Below, piece after piece: positions 16,778 through 25,804 of a stretch of DNA of 64,000 bases. Every line of letters begins with the position of its first letter. Position 1 is the first letter of the stretch. The translations under genes were made by a program, and so were the position numbers. Source of the DNA: Blautia parvula (GTDB taxonomy: Bacteria > Bacillota > Clostridia > Lachnospirales > Lachnospiraceae); NCBI RefSeq assembly GCF_020215665.1, contig NZ_CP084061.1:5554501-5618500 (forward strand), given 5' to 3'. Below the pieces are notes generated by a model. It was not told the DNA's origin, ran no database searches, and saw nothing but the letters and a program-made list of their open reading frames with translations.

Positions 16778-18136
16778 ATGGAGAATTTTGTTGCATCACC
16801 GGAGCGGCTGATCATCGGCGCCCTTCTGGGATTTGCCGTGCTGCTGTTCATGATCATTAAGCTGAAGGTACAGCCGTTCCTGTCAATTATGCTGTCTGCC
16901 CTGATTATCGGCCTGGCAGTAGGTATGCCTTTTACCATGATTACAGATACTTTATCTGAGGGTGTGGGAACCACGCTTCAGACCATAGCCGTATTGATCG
17001 GACTGGGTTCCATGTTCGGAGCAATCCTGCAGGTGTCCGGCGGTGTGGAGGTGATCGCCCAGACACTGCTTGATAAGTTCGGAGAGAAAAAGGCTGCCTG
17101 GGCGTTAGGCGTCACGGGCCTTATTGTGGGAATGCCGGTATTTTTTGAGTCAGGCCTTCTGATCCTCATTCCCATTGCGTTTGGAATTGCGAAAAAAACC
17201 AACCGTTCCATTTTCCACTATGCCATTCCCCTGCTGGCCGGACTTGCCATAGGGCATGCCTTTATACCGCCCACACCGGGTCCTGTGCTGGTGGCAGAGA
17301 TGCTGAATGTAGAATTGAGCTATGTGATCATCCTGGGCATCATCATCGGGATTCCGGCCATGATCCTGGCCGGCCCTGTGTTCGGAAAATTCGCAGGGGA
17401 CCGATATAACTTTCCGGTGCCGTCCTCCTTTGAGCAGAATGAGAAGAAGATGGTGGAGGGAAAACTTCCGTCCTTCGGCACCGTGGTGGCCATTATACTG
17501 CTTCCGCTGTTTCTGATCATTCTGAATACCCTGTCATCCGTGATTCCGTTTATGAAGCCGCTGAATCCGGTACTGACCTTTTTGGGAACCCCTGTGATCG
17601 CCCTTCTGCTGTCCACGATCACGGCCATGGTGCTGCTGGGAATGCGCCACGGCTACACCAGGGAGGAGCTGACAAAGATCATGACAGAATCCCTGTCATC
17701 CGCCGGAAATATCATTCTGCTGATTGCAGGCGGCGGTATGCTGCGCTTCATTCTCCAGAATTCCGGTATCGGTGAAGCCTTCGGAAATTTCGTGGGAGGC
17801 CTTCCCCTGCCGCTGGTACTTGTGGCATTTTTGATCGCTGCTGTGGTGAGAATCTCCGTTGGTTCTGCCACGGTATCCATGACAATGGCTGCCGGGATCA
17901 TGGCATCCATGCCGGCCATTGCGGATCTGTCACAGATTCAGCTCGCCACTATCACCATTGCCGTGGCAGCAGGCGCTACTGCCTTCAGCCATGTAAATGA
18001 CTCCGGGTTCTGGCTCTCCAAATCCCTCTTTGAGGTGGATGAGAAGACAAATCTGAAGACCTGGACCGTGATGGAAACGATCATAGGCATCGTCGGTGTC
18101 ATAGGCGCCACGATCATCTGGTTTATTGTACAGTAA
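16778..18136 (+). CDS. GntP-family permease (gluconate/hexonate:H+ symporter)
   Basis: This 452-residue integral membrane protein has about twelve helices and the length typical of GntP carriers. Family-like blocks are GMPVFFESGLLILIPIAF (about residues 127-144), the GHAFIPPTPGPV loop (about 161-172) and the C-terminal AFSHVNDSGFW motif. These carriers bring in gluconate, idonate, fructuronate or related sugar acids. Mannonate dehydratase follows after 29 bp, so D-mannonate or a hexuronate-derived acid is the likely substrate. A GGAGG site lies upstream of the ATG. It begins a new transcription unit after the amidohydrolase terminator. Confidence 0.9.
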   Translation: MENFVASPERLIIGALLGFAVLLFMIIKLKVQPFLSIMLSALIIGLAVGMPFTMITDTLSEGVGTTLQTIAVLIGLGSMFGAILQVSGGVEVIAQTLLDKFGEKKAAWALGVTGLIVGMPVFFESGLLILIPIAFGIAKKTNRSIFHYAIPLLAGLAIGHAFIPPTPGPVLVAEMLNVELSYVIILGIIIGIPAMILAGPVFGKFAGDRYNFPVPSSFEQNEKKMVEGKLPSFGTVVAIILLPLFLIILNTLSSVIPFMKPLNPVLTFLGTPVIALLLSTITAMVLLGMRHGYTREELTKIMTESLSSAGNIILLIAGGGMLRFILQNSGIGEAFGNFVGGLPLPLVLVAFLIAAVVRISVGSATVSMTMAAGIMASMPAIADLSQIQLATITIAVAAGATAFSHVNDSGFWLSKSLFEVDEKTNLKTWTVMETIIGIVGVIGATIIWFIVQ

Positions 18137-18165
18137 GATTAAAAAAATAAGAGAGGTAAAAAATT

Positions 18166-19221
18166 ATGAAGTTATCATTTCGTTGGTATGGAAAAGAGGA
18201 CAAGGTCACATTGGAAAATATCCGTCAGATTCCGGGTATGCACTCCATTGTGACTGCAGTCTATGATGTCCCTGTGGGAGAGGTCTGGAGCCGGGAGAGT
18301 ATAGCGGAGCTTAAAAAGCAGACAGAGGAGGCTGGCCTTCACTTTGAAGTCATTGAGAGCGTTCCCGTACATGAGGATATCAAGCTGGGCAAGCCGGCAA
18401 GAGACCGCTATATTGCCAACTACTGTGAAAATATCAAAAGACTTGCAGAGGCAGGCATCAAATGTATCTGCTATAACTTTATGCCCGTCTTTGACTGGAC
18501 CAGGACACAGCTTGACCATGTGCTGCCGGACGGCTCTACCTCCCTTGTATACTACCAGGAGCAGATAGACCAGGTAAATCCTCTTGCCAGTGACAGCGAC
18601 CTGACACTTCCGGGCTGGGATGCCAGCTATACCAGGGAAGAACTGAAACAGGTGGTGGCTGAGTACAACAGCATGTCCGAGGAGAATCTGTGGGATAATC
18701 TGAAATACTTCCTGGAAGCAGTGATCCCCACAGCCGCATCCTGCGGTGTAAATATGGCGATCCATGAGGATGATCCCTGTTGGAGCATTTTCGGCCTTCC
18801 GAGGATCATCACCTGTGAGGAGAATCTGGACAAGTTCCTGAAATTAGTGGACGACCCGCACAATGGCATCACTCTCTGTACCGGTTCCCTGGGCTGCAGT
18901 GCAGAAAATGATGTGGTCAAAATGGCCGGAAAATACGCCGCCATGGGAAGGATTCACTTTGTCCATGCCAGAAATGTGGCCGTCCTGGAGGACAACAGAG
19001 GATTTGAGGAGAGGGCACATCTGTCAGCATGCGGAAGTCTGGACATGTTTGCCATCCTGAAGGCCCTTCATGACAATGGATTTGACGGTTACATCCGTCC
19101 GGATCACGGCCGCATGATCTGGGGAGAGACAGGCAGAGCGGGATACGGCCTGTACGACAGGGCACTGGGAGCCACATACTTAAACGGTATCTGGGAAGCC
19201 CTGGATAAAATAAACAGATAG
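18166..19221 (+). CDS. uxuA: Mannonate dehydratase
   Basis: This 351-residue protein is UxuA, a TIM-barrel metal enzyme that dehydrates D-mannonate to 2-keto-3-deoxygluconate in glucuronate catabolism. The start [20 protein letters not shown] is near-diagnostic. Other family blocks are [12 protein letters not shown] (about residues 104-115), MAIHEDDP (about 196-203), the LCTGSLG segment and VHARNV. Length fits the shorter clostridial form. It follows the GntP permease closely with an AGAGAGG site. Other pathway enzymes (uronate isomerase, fructuronate reductase, KDG kinase) are not in the window. Confidence 0.95.
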   Translation: MKLSFRWYGKEDKVTLENIRQIPGMHSIVTAVYDVPVGEVWSRESIAELKKQTEEAGLHFEVIESVPVHEDIKLGKPARDRYIANYCENIKRLAEAGIKCICYNFMPVFDWTRTQLDHVLPDGSTSLVYYQEQIDQVNPLASDSDLTLPGWDASYTREELKQVVAEYNSMSEENLWDNLKYFLEAVIPTAASCGVNMAIHEDDPCWSIFGLPRIITCEENLDKFLKLVDDPHNGITLCTGSLGCSAENDVVKMAGKYAAMGRIHFVHARNVAVLEDNRGFEERAHLSACGSLDMFAILKALHDNGFDGYIRPDHGRMIWGETGRAGYGLYDRALGATYLNGIWEALDKINR

Positions 19222-19229
19222 AGAATACG

Positions 19230-19277
19230 GACCGGCATATGGGGAACAGAATGATTTCTCATGGGCCGGTCTGTTTT
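19230..19277 (+). terminator. Probable terminator after uxuA with a competing downstream pairing
   Basis: GACCGGC (19230-19236) pairs with GCCGGTC (19265-19271), followed by TGTTTT. A second pairing, GGGAACAG (19242-19249) with CTGTTCCC (19279-19286), interlocks with it, so only a pseudoknot could form both. This may be a read-through switch rather than a plain terminator. Confidence 0.55.
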
Positions 19278-19294
19278 CCTGTTCCCAAAACCTG

Positions 19295-19303
19295 TGGTAT
19301 GAT
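19295..19303 (+). promoter_or_regulatory. Extended -10 promoter element for the binding-protein/kinase operon
   Basis: TGGTATGAT (TG-N-TATGAT) lies about 30 bp upstream of the lipoprotein start, with a weak TTTCCT at the -35 position (19275-19280). An extended -10 of this kind can work with a poor -35. Confidence 0.45.
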
Positions 19304-19333
19304 AAAATAGAAAATGGAAACGGAGGGAGCAAT

Positions 19334-20467
19334 ATGAGAAAAATACGATTTCTATCTGCTGTCCTCCTGCTGGCATTGGCCCTTACAACAAGCGGATGCG
19401 GCAGCAGGGATACAGAACGGGAAGAACCTTCAGAGACAAACACCATGCAGACAAATGACCGGAAAGTGGCATTTGTACAGAAAAGCATGAACACATATTT
19501 TCATCGTCTGTTAGACGCCTCTCTCAGAAATGATACCCAGGAAGCGGGATGGGAATTCCGGGAGGCAGTGGCGGATTACGACCAGACACGGCAGAACCAG
19601 CAGATGCTGAACTTCTGCGCCGGTAACCCGGATGTGATCGTGGCGGCGTCTATCGACAAGGACGGTATCAACTCTGCTATTGAGCAGATAAATGAAAAAG
19701 GCGTTCCCGTTGTTCTGGTAGATACGGAATCCACAGGCGGACAGGTCAGTCTTACCATAAATTTTGACAACTATAAAGCCGGAAAAATGGCGGCACAGGA
19801 GATCGTCAGGCTTCTCACAGAGAAATACGGGGAGCCAAAAGGCATTGTCTGCCATGGCTACGGCAGTGAGGAGAGCAGCGCCTGGAAAGCCAGAAAACAG
19901 GGATTCGAGGAGGAAATCGGAAAATACGAAGAGATCCGGTGTATCTCCGCTGATCTGAAAGGCGACCCGGAGGAGGCCAGGTCATGGCTTACTGGTGTTC
20001 TGGCGGATGGCACGCAGATAGACGCAGTCCACTGTTCCAGTGACCATCCGGCAAGAGGTCTTGTGCAGGCTCTTAAGGAGGCGGGAATGTGGAAAAAGAT
20101 AGGGGAGGCGGGACATATTATCTTTGTCACCATTGACGGGGACCCATTTGCCGGAAAACAGATCCGCGGAGGGTATTACGACGGCAGTGTAGTGCAGGAT
20201 GCCCTGGCGTACGGGGATGTGCTGGTGCAGATGCTGGATGGTTACATTTTTTCCGGAAAAGCGGTGCCTGTGGGGGAATATGCCCTGGCGGATACCTGGT
20301 TCAATACCTATGAAGTGCAGGAGGATGAGCGGGGAAGACACGCGGTCATACCGCCGTATTATATGAACCGGGACAACGTGGAAGACGGGCGGCACTGGTA
20401 TAAAAAAGCAGAGGAGCAGTGGGGCTATGCATACAATGATTCGCCGGATACGGAAACTGAAAATTGA
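19334..20467 (+). CDS. Lipoprotein sugar-binding protein (type-1 periplasmic fold), likely sensory
   Basis: This 377-residue protein has a signal peptide with lipobox LTTSGC (lipidated Cys22), then a ribose/galactose-type two-lobed binding domain; ...QKSMNTYFHRLLDASL and the ...VVLVDTESTGG... strand/loop are typical of this fold. No ABC permease or ATPase gene is adjacent. Two sensor kinases and a response regulator follow, the first overlapping this gene by 41 bp. This arrangement resembles binding-protein-assisted sugar sensing such as the clostridial XylFII-LytS system, where the binding protein presents a ligand to the kinase outside the membrane. GGAGGGAG precedes the ATG. Ligand unknown. 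Confidence 0.87.
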   Translation: MRKIRFLSAVLLLALALTTSGCGSRDTEREEPSETNTMQTNDRKVAFVQKSMNTYFHRLLDASLRNDTQEAGWEFREAVADYDQTRQNQQMLNFCAGNPDVIVAASIDKDGINSAIEQINEKGVPVVLVDTESTGGQVSLTINFDNYKAGKMAAQEIVRLLTEKYGEPKGIVCHGYGSEESSAWKARKQGFEEEIGKYEEIRCISADLKGDPEEARSWLTGVLADGTQIDAVHCSSDHPARGLVQALKEAGMWKKIGEAGHIIFVTIDGDPFAGKQIRGGYYDGSVVQDALAYGDVLVQMLDGYIFSGKAVPVGEYALADTWFNTYEVQEDERGRHAVIPPYYMNRDNVEDGRHWYKKAEEQWGYAYNDSPDTETEN

Positions 20468-22091
20468 AAAACGCCTGAGGACCTTCTTCTTCCTGGCATC
20501 CATTGTACCTGTCCTGATCCTGGGAATCTGCAGTGCTGTACGTTCCTATGAGGAAATGAAGGGTATGGCTGTGGAATATTCTGCCGCCATGGCAGACATT
20601 TCTTCCGGAAACATGGAGCAGCATTTCTCAAAATACATCAGCCAGATAGAGGCCGTGGAGGAGAACGAGACGCTTCTGCGGCAGCTTTCAGTCTACAGCA
20701 GCGCGGACTGGGATGAGAAAAAGAGGACGGAGAACGAAATGCGCCTTCTGATAAACAGTATTTTCGGGCAGAACCAGGAGGTAGATACTGTGGAGATCAG
20801 CAGTGCCGACGGGGCGAAGTTTTATTATCCATCGCCGGTCACGCAAAAGGAATCCCCCCTGCTTGCCAGGACAAAAGCCTCGGAGGGGCCGCTGTGGAGC
20901 TTTATCCCGAAAGAAATCGGTACAGACCGGGAGAATTATATTGTGATCTCCAAGACAATGGAACCCTACGGTAATATTGTCCTGGCCCTGAAAAAGGATT
21001 ATGCGGAGACGCTGTGCCAAAACGCAGGGGCGGGAAAGCAGTGGAAAACAGCCATATTTGACGGAAGCGGCGTGCTGGTGGCAGGGGAGGATGCCTTTGA
21101 CCGGATGTCCGGGGAGAAGGGGAACATCACTTCCACGGACCAGGGAAGGATGTTCACCTCCGGCCATGTGATCACAGCCATGCAGTGGAAGATCGTAAAC
21201 GGAGTGCCCTATTCTTATCTGCTGGGTGGTGTCTATCAGCAGACTGCTGTTCTGGTGGTTTTGCTGGCAGCAGGACTTCTGGTGGTATTCTTTCTCTCGA
21301 GGATCATGACAGCCAGTATCACGGAACCTCTCGGAAGGCTGACGAGAGCTATGGAACGTGACGGGTGGAGTGAACTTCTGACAGACGGAGGAAGGGATGA
21401 ATACCATGAACTGATCCGGGGCTTCAACCGGATGAATGAGCGCCTGGGGCATATGGGAAATGAAGTGCTGCAGATGGAACTCAAAGAGAGCCGTCTGGAA
21501 CGCATTAAAAAAGAGACGGAGCTTTCCGCTCTGCAGAAACAGATCAATCCCCATTTTCTCTACAATACCCTGGAGACAATCTATTGGAACGGGCAGTATG
21601 AGGGAGCAGAGGAAATCAGTGATGTGGTGATCGCGGTGGGGAATTATTTCCGCACCATTATCAGCAAAGGGCAGGAGTACACAACGGTAGGGCAGGAGGC
21701 TAAGAGCGTGGAGAACTATCTGTTTCTTCAGAACCTGCGCTTTGGGGACAGGATCAAAATCTCCTGGAAAATCCAGGAGGGAATAGAGGACTGTCAGGTA
21801 ATGAAACTGATCCTTCAGCCGGTCATGGAGGACATGATCAATGAGGCACTGGAAGAACGGGCAAAGGAAATTCAATTTTATGTGGAGGGAAAGCGGGAAG
21901 AGGACAGGATACGTTTTTTTGTAGGCGGTGTGCCGCAGACCACTGCACAGCATTTTCAGGAAAAACAGGATTTGCCCGGCTGTGACAATGTGGATCAGCG
22001 CCTGAAGCTTTATTTCGGAGAGGCTTATGGGATAGCAATAGAAGAAAGCGGGATCAACATTCTGGTGCCCATAAAGGAGGGGGATGTATGA
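20427..22091 (+). CDS. YesM-like sensor histidine kinase with degenerate ATPase domain
   Basis: This 554-residue protein has one N-terminal helix (about 20-38), an extracytoplasmic domain, a second helix (about 265-292), a HAMP linker (ITEPLGRLTRAM) and a His-kinase domain with the phospho-acceptor His376 in QKQINPHFLYN. The ATP-binding part is abnormal: the N box reads LQPVMEDMINEAL instead of the usual LQPxxENAxxHG, the DNGxG motif is missing (the matching place reads VGGVPQTT), and the domain is some 20 residues short. Its neighbour at 22088 has all of these. It may be a catalytically dead partner that is phosphorylated in trans or acts as a sensor-only subunit. It overlaps the binding-protein gene by 41 bp. 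Confidence 0.85.
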   Translation: MHTMIRRIRKLKIEKRLRTFFFLASIVPVLILGICSAVRSYEEMKGMAVEYSAAMADISSGNMEQHFSKYISQIEAVEENETLLRQLSVYSSADWDEKKRTENEMRLLINSIFGQNQEVDTVEISSADGAKFYYPSPVTQKESPLLARTKASEGPLWSFIPKEIGTDRENYIVISKTMEPYGNIVLALKKDYAETLCQNAGAGKQWKTAIFDGSGVLVAGEDAFDRMSGEKGNITSTDQGRMFTSGHVITAMQWKIVNGVPYSYLLGGVYQQTAVLVVLLAAGLLVVFFLSRIMTASITEPLGRLTRAMERDGWSELLTDGGRDEYHELIRGFNRMNERLGHMGNEVLQMELKESRLERIKKETELSALQKQINPHFLYNTLETIYWNGQYEGAEEISDVVIAVGNYFRTIISKGQEYTTVGQEAKSVENYLFLQNLRFGDRIKISWKIQEGIEDCQVMKLILQPVMEDMINEALEERAKEIQFYVEGKREEDRIRFFVGGVPQTTAQHFQEKQDLPGCDNVDQRLKLYFGEAYGIAIEESGINILVPIKEGDV

Positions 22092-23929
22092 CGGAAATAT
22101 TGAGAAAACTATCCATAAAACGCAGGATGGTCCTCTTCTTTTGCCTCCTCTGCCTTTTCCCTATACTGCTTCTCCTCTGCTTTTCCGGGTGGAGCGGCCG
22201 GTATCAGGCGGAAAATGGTAAGCAGCGGTTTACGAACATGTATCTGGAACAGGGGCAGAACCAGTTAAATGCCTATCTGGAAGAGTATGAGCAGAAAGTC
22301 AGATATCTGATAGAAAACCCGGATCTGCTGGCTGATGTCTATCTGTATCATGAAAACAGCGGTTATCGGGAGGAAACCACTGCGTCCAGAATAGAGAGTA
22401 TCCTGTACCATGCCTGCAGGGAGGAGGCATTCTTTGACTATGGGATTATTTTATCAGAGGACGGCAGTGTGTTCTTAAAAGGTCAGGATATGGAGGCGGA
22501 GGCTAGTTATTTTCAGAAGCTTATGGAATCCGAAGGGGAGAAAATAACTGCGAATAAGCCGGTTTTCCTTACAGGGGAAGACGGAAATGTGTATCTGGCA
22601 GGTCTTTTGAGGCCCGGTCTGGAGCCGAAACAGATTACGTGTTATCTGATCCTCAGATGTAATATGGATGCGTTCGGGGAAATAGTTGCACTGCTGAAAC
22701 GGACACAGGAGCAGAGATTCAGCCTGATGGGGGAAGAGGGACAGGTATTATTTAGTGATGCGGAGGCTGCTGTTGAGGCAGAGGCTGCTGATGATGCAGA
22801 GGCTACAGATGAGGCAGAGGCTGCAAATGATGCGGAGGCTGCCGATGATGCAGAGCTTTCGGATGAGACAAAGACCTCGGTGGATGCAGCGGCCCCGGAG
22901 GCGGTGGATACCATACGCTTGAGAAATGGCTGGAAACTTACCATTTCCGGTGATACCATCTCTTCAAAAAATCCTTTTGGTATTCAAGGACTGCTGGCCC
23001 TCATCCTTCTTCTTTTTTCAGCGGCCTGCATGTATCTGCTGGCAAAAAGCCTGACAATCCCTCTTGGGCAGATCATGGAAAAAATGTACCGCGCAGGTCT
23101 GAAAGGGGATACACAGGAAGCCACAGAAGAGAAAAGTACAGCAGTTCCGTCCGGCGATGAGCATCACATGCTGGAACAAAAACTGACAGAGATGATCGGA
23201 AAACAGCGGGAACTGCGCGATAAGATGTATATGAGCAGAATCGGTGAGGAGAAGATTCAGATGCGCATCAAAGAGCTGGAACTAAATGCCATGCAGCAGC
23301 AGATCAATCCTCACTTTCTTTTGAATGTGCTGGAAACCATTTACTGGATGGCTGAGGAAAAAGGATATGAACAGACAGAGGAGATGATCGCCGTCCTGGG
23401 TGATTATTTCAAACTCTGTGTCTCAACTGCCGGGGAGTTTGTGACCATCCGGGAGGAGATAGAAAATGCAAAAAGTTACCTGCAGATACTTGCCATATTA
23501 TATGAAAAGAATTTTGAAGTCCAATGGGAGACAGACCCGGATATCCTGGACGCCAGGACCATCAAACTGATCCTCCAGCCTGTCATAGAGAACGCCTTTG
23601 AACACGGGATACGCAGTATGAAACAGGGCGGCCGCATTAGGATCACGGGCCGCCGCACGGAACACGGAGTAGAATTCTGGGTCGAGGACAACGGAAGAGG
23701 CATGACAGAAGAACGCCTGAAGGAAGTGACAGATTATATGAAGGACAGCAATTATGATCCGGCCAGAAGCGTTGGCACCAAGAACGTGAATCTGCGGATC
23801 CGTCTCTATTACGGGGAAGCATACGGTCTTTCCTATGAGTCAAAAGAAGGTATGGGGACTCGGGCTGTCATAAGGATTCCCTGGGAGACCGGGGCCCGTA
23901 CACAGGGAGAAAATGTCATCAGAAGCTGA
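22088..23929 (+). CDS. YesM-like sensor histidine kinase with acidic repeat in the sensor domain
   Basis: This 613-residue kinase has helices at about 14-35 and 298-320 flanking an outside domain, a HAMP-like linker, the acceptor His409 in QQQINPHFLLN and an intact ATPase domain (ENAFEHG, DNGRG, VGTKNVNLRIRLYYG). At about residues 224-255, still outside the membrane, lie five imperfect six-residue repeats of the type AEAADD, encoded by 18-bp tandem DNA repeats. The start overlaps the stop of the degenerate kinase by 4 bp (ATGA-type), so the two are translationally coupled and probably form a heteromer. The response regulator gene follows after 29 bp. Confidence 0.9.
   Translation: MTEILRKLSIKRRMVLFFCLLCLFPILLLLCFSGWSGRYQAENGKQRFTNMYLEQGQNQLNAYLEEYEQKVRYLIENPDLLADVYLYHENSGYREETTASRIESILYHACREEAFFDYGIILSEDGSVFLKGQDMEAEASYFQKLMESEGEKITANKPVFLTGEDGNVYLAGLLRPGLEPKQITCYLILRCNMDAFGEIVALLKRTQEQRFSLMGEEGQVLFSDAEAAVEAEAADDAEATDEAEAANDAEAADDAELSDETKTSVDAAAPEAVDTIRLRNGWKLTISGDTISSKNPFGIQGLLALILLLFSAACMYLLAKSLTIPLGQIMEKMYRAGLKGDTQEATEEKSTAVPSGDEHHMLEQKLTEMIGKQRELRDKMYMSRIGEEKIQMRIKELELNAMQQQINPHFLLNVLETIYWMAEEKGYEQTEEMIAVLGDYFKLCVSTAGEFVTIREEIENAKSYLQILAILYEKNFEVQWETDPDILDARTIKLILQPVIENAFEHGIRSMKQGGRIRITGRRTEHGVEFWVEDNGRGMTEERLKEVTDYMKDSNYDPARSVGTKNVNLRIRLYYGEAYGLSYESKEGMGTRAVIRIPWETGARTQGENVIRS
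22757..22862 (+). repeat. Five imperfect 18-bp tandem repeats within the kinase gene
   Basis: Units of the form gcagaggctgctgatgat recur about five times in frame and encode Ala/Glu/Asp-rich hexapeptides (AEAADD, AEATDE, AEAAND, AEAADD, AELSDE). Copy number could change by slippage without breaking the frame. Confidence 0.85.
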
Positions 23930-23958
23930 TATGGGAGCAGAAAAGGAGGCTTGAAATC

Positions 23959-25572
23959 ATGTATAAGATCATGTTGGTGGAAGATGAAGCCATCATCCGC
24001 CGGGGAATCAAAAGAGGTGTCAAATGGGAGGAAAACGGATTTGAGATAGCAGCAGAGGCAGAAGACGGGGAGGAAGCGCTGAAGCTTTTGGAGGAGACCG
24101 GCGTGGATGTGATACTCACGGATGTAAAAATGCCGGGAATGAATGGCGTGGAGCTGTCCAAAAAGGTGAAAGAACAGTATCCGCAGATAGAAATCGTCAT
24201 TCTGAGCGGCTTTGCCGAGTTTGAATATGCGAAGGCGGCTGTCTCCTTCGGGGCCTTTGAATATATGGTAAAACCTGTGAGAAAACAGGAGATTGAAGCG
24301 GTCTTCGGCAGACTGAAAGAAAAGCTGGACCGGCGCTCCCGTGAGGAGGCAGAGGAACAGCGCCGCATGCTGGTGTTAAATGAGGGCATGGAAAAGCTGA
24401 GAGAGACACTTCTTCTGGAACTTCTGGAGGGGGAGAGGAAAGCCTATACAAACCTGGAGGAAGAGATCATGCGTCTGGAGCTGGAGCTGTCCACCCGGAA
24501 TGTACAGGCGGCTGTCATACGGACTGCAGTCTCTCAGGACGCTGAGACAGAAGAAATCAAACAGGCGTATCGGAAAATCTTACGGGAGTATGTCCCGGAC
24601 GGGGTTTCTGTGATACGCAGTGCACAGGAGATGGTGCTGGTCTTTTCTGATTTGGAGATGCAGAAAGAAAATCTGCTCGCTGTCAATCTGAAGAGGGCAG
24701 CAGAAAAGATGAAAGAGGAATGCTTCGGTGAGGCCAGACCTGAAGTGCGTGTTGGAATCGGAATGATATACCCCTCCATCACCCATCTGTACAAGTCCTA
24801 TGCCCAGGCGAAAAAAGCCATAGATTCCAATTTCCATGAGGCAGGCCAGATTGTAAATCTTTTCCGGGACGGAATTGAATATGAGTTTGAAAAACAGTGG
24901 ATTCAGGAATACCCCAGAGAGATAAGCAGTATCACGGAGCTGGTACTGGCAGGAAAAGAGGAAGAGGTAAGGTCTTCCATCGAAAAAATGTTCGCGGAGT
25001 TCGAGCACAAGAAAATGAATCCGGAGCTTATAAAAAACTATTGCTATGTCCTGGGAATCATGCTGAAAAATGCGGTCTACGGCATTCTGAAACCTGCACA
25101 GGAGCAGAGTTACCCGGACGGCTCTTTTGAGACAAGGGTGAAGAATGTCTTTTCCATGGAAGAATTAAAAGAGATCATGCAGCGGGCAGCCGGAGGCATG
25201 GTGCTTATGATGAAGGAAAACGGCGTGGAGGAACCGGCCAGGGACAGGCTTGTAATCGGCCAGGCAAAGGCTTATATAGCCGAGAACTACAGCAAAAAGA
25301 TATCACTGGACGAAATATGCCGGAATCTGTATCTGTCAACGACCTATTTTTCTTTTATCTTCAAAAAGGAGACGGGACAGAATTATATGGAATATCTGAC
25401 CGGTATCCGGATGGAAAAGGCAAAAGAACTGCTTGGTACCACCACAAAAAAGGTCTATGAAATTGCCGGGGATGTGGGATACAGTGATTACAAATATTTC
25501 ACGGCACAGTTCAAGAAATATACAGGGATGTCTCCGAAGGATTACAGACTGGGTGACAGGGCGGGACGGTAA
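23959..25572 (+). CDS. YesN-like response regulator (receiver + AraC HTH)
   Basis: This 537-residue protein has a receiver domain (1-120; phospho-acceptor Asp55 in ILTDVKMPG, with Glu9-Asp10 and the Lys of VKPV near residue 108), a long middle helical region and a C-terminal AraC double HTH (about 435-530). It is the output partner of the two kinases upstream. GGAGGCTTG precedes the ATG. It ends the operon before a good terminator. Likely targets are sugar-uptake or hydrolase genes elsewhere, because no importer is next to it; the GntP/uxuA pair is a local candidate. Confidence 0.93.
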   Translation: MYKIMLVEDEAIIRRGIKRGVKWEENGFEIAAEAEDGEEALKLLEETGVDVILTDVKMPGMNGVELSKKVKEQYPQIEIVILSGFAEFEYAKAAVSFGAFEYMVKPVRKQEIEAVFGRLKEKLDRRSREEAEEQRRMLVLNEGMEKLRETLLLELLEGERKAYTNLEEEIMRLELELSTRNVQAAVIRTAVSQDAETEEIKQAYRKILREYVPDGVSVIRSAQEMVLVFSDLEMQKENLLAVNLKRAAEKMKEECFGEARPEVRVGIGMIYPSITHLYKSYAQAKKAIDSNFHEAGQIVNLFRDGIEYEFEKQWIQEYPREISSITELVLAGKEEEVRSSIEKMFAEFEHKKMNPELIKNYCYVLGIMLKNAVYGILKPAQEQSYPDGSFETRVKNVFSMEELKEIMQRAAGGMVLMMKENGVEEPARDRLVIGQAKAYIAENYSKKISLDEICRNLYLSTTYFSFIFKKETGQNYMEYLTGIRMEKAKELLGTTTKKVYEIAGDVGYSDYKYFTAQFKKYTGMSPKDYRLGDRAGR

Positions 25573-25587
25573 CAACAGAGTATCATT

Positions 25588-25640
25588 AAAAAATCCAGGG
25601 CAATGCATTTGGCGGCATTGCTCTGGATTTTTTGTTTTTT
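25588..25640 (+). terminator. Intrinsic terminator after the kinase/regulator operon
   Basis: AATCCAGGGCAATGC (25592-25606) pairs with GCATTGCTCTGGATT (25615-25629) with one G-T wobble, followed by TTTTTGTTTTTT-type T-rich sequence. A short A-run precedes the stem. Confidence 0.9.
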
Positions 25641-25753
25641 CTGTCTTTCCCCAATTCTTAATATTTGAACCGTTAATTTTCGAATTTATAAGACTAAAAT
25701 ATACATAAACATGGATTCTTGGCGTTTGAGTTATAACACAACTGTTGACAACA

Positions 25754-25762
25754 TGCTATAAT
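25754..25762 (+). promoter_or_regulatory. Extended -10 promoter (TGCTATAAT) for the next two-component operon
   Basis: TGCTATAAT is a consensus extended -10. No good -35 lies 17 bp upstream, so an activator is likely. The TTGACA at 25745-25750 is too close (6 bp) to serve as its -35. Transcription would start near 25769, which places the real gene start at 25805. Confidence 0.65.
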
Positions 25763-25804
25763 AAATGGAAACTGTCGAATTTTGTAATTAGAGAGGTAAC
25801 ATTT

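Noticed and set aside
20688-21953. Open antisense frame of about 420 codons opposite the first YesM-like kinase
   Set aside because: It mirrors the kinase gene, lacks a credible ribosome site and its translation is rich in His, Cys and Pro with no domain pattern. It is a shadow of the real gene.
22757-22862. CRISPR-like or mobile repeat
   Set aside because: The repeats are contiguous, in frame, 18 bp long and encode protein; there are no spacers.
25745-25762. TTGACA plus TATAAT as a complete promoter
   Set aside because: The spacer is only 6 bp, far from the usual 16-18, so TTGACA cannot be the -35 of that -10.
25745-25804. N-terminal extension of the kinase at 25805 starting with TTG 25745
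   Set aside because: The codons coincide with the extended -10 promoter and a better ATG with GAGAGG follows.
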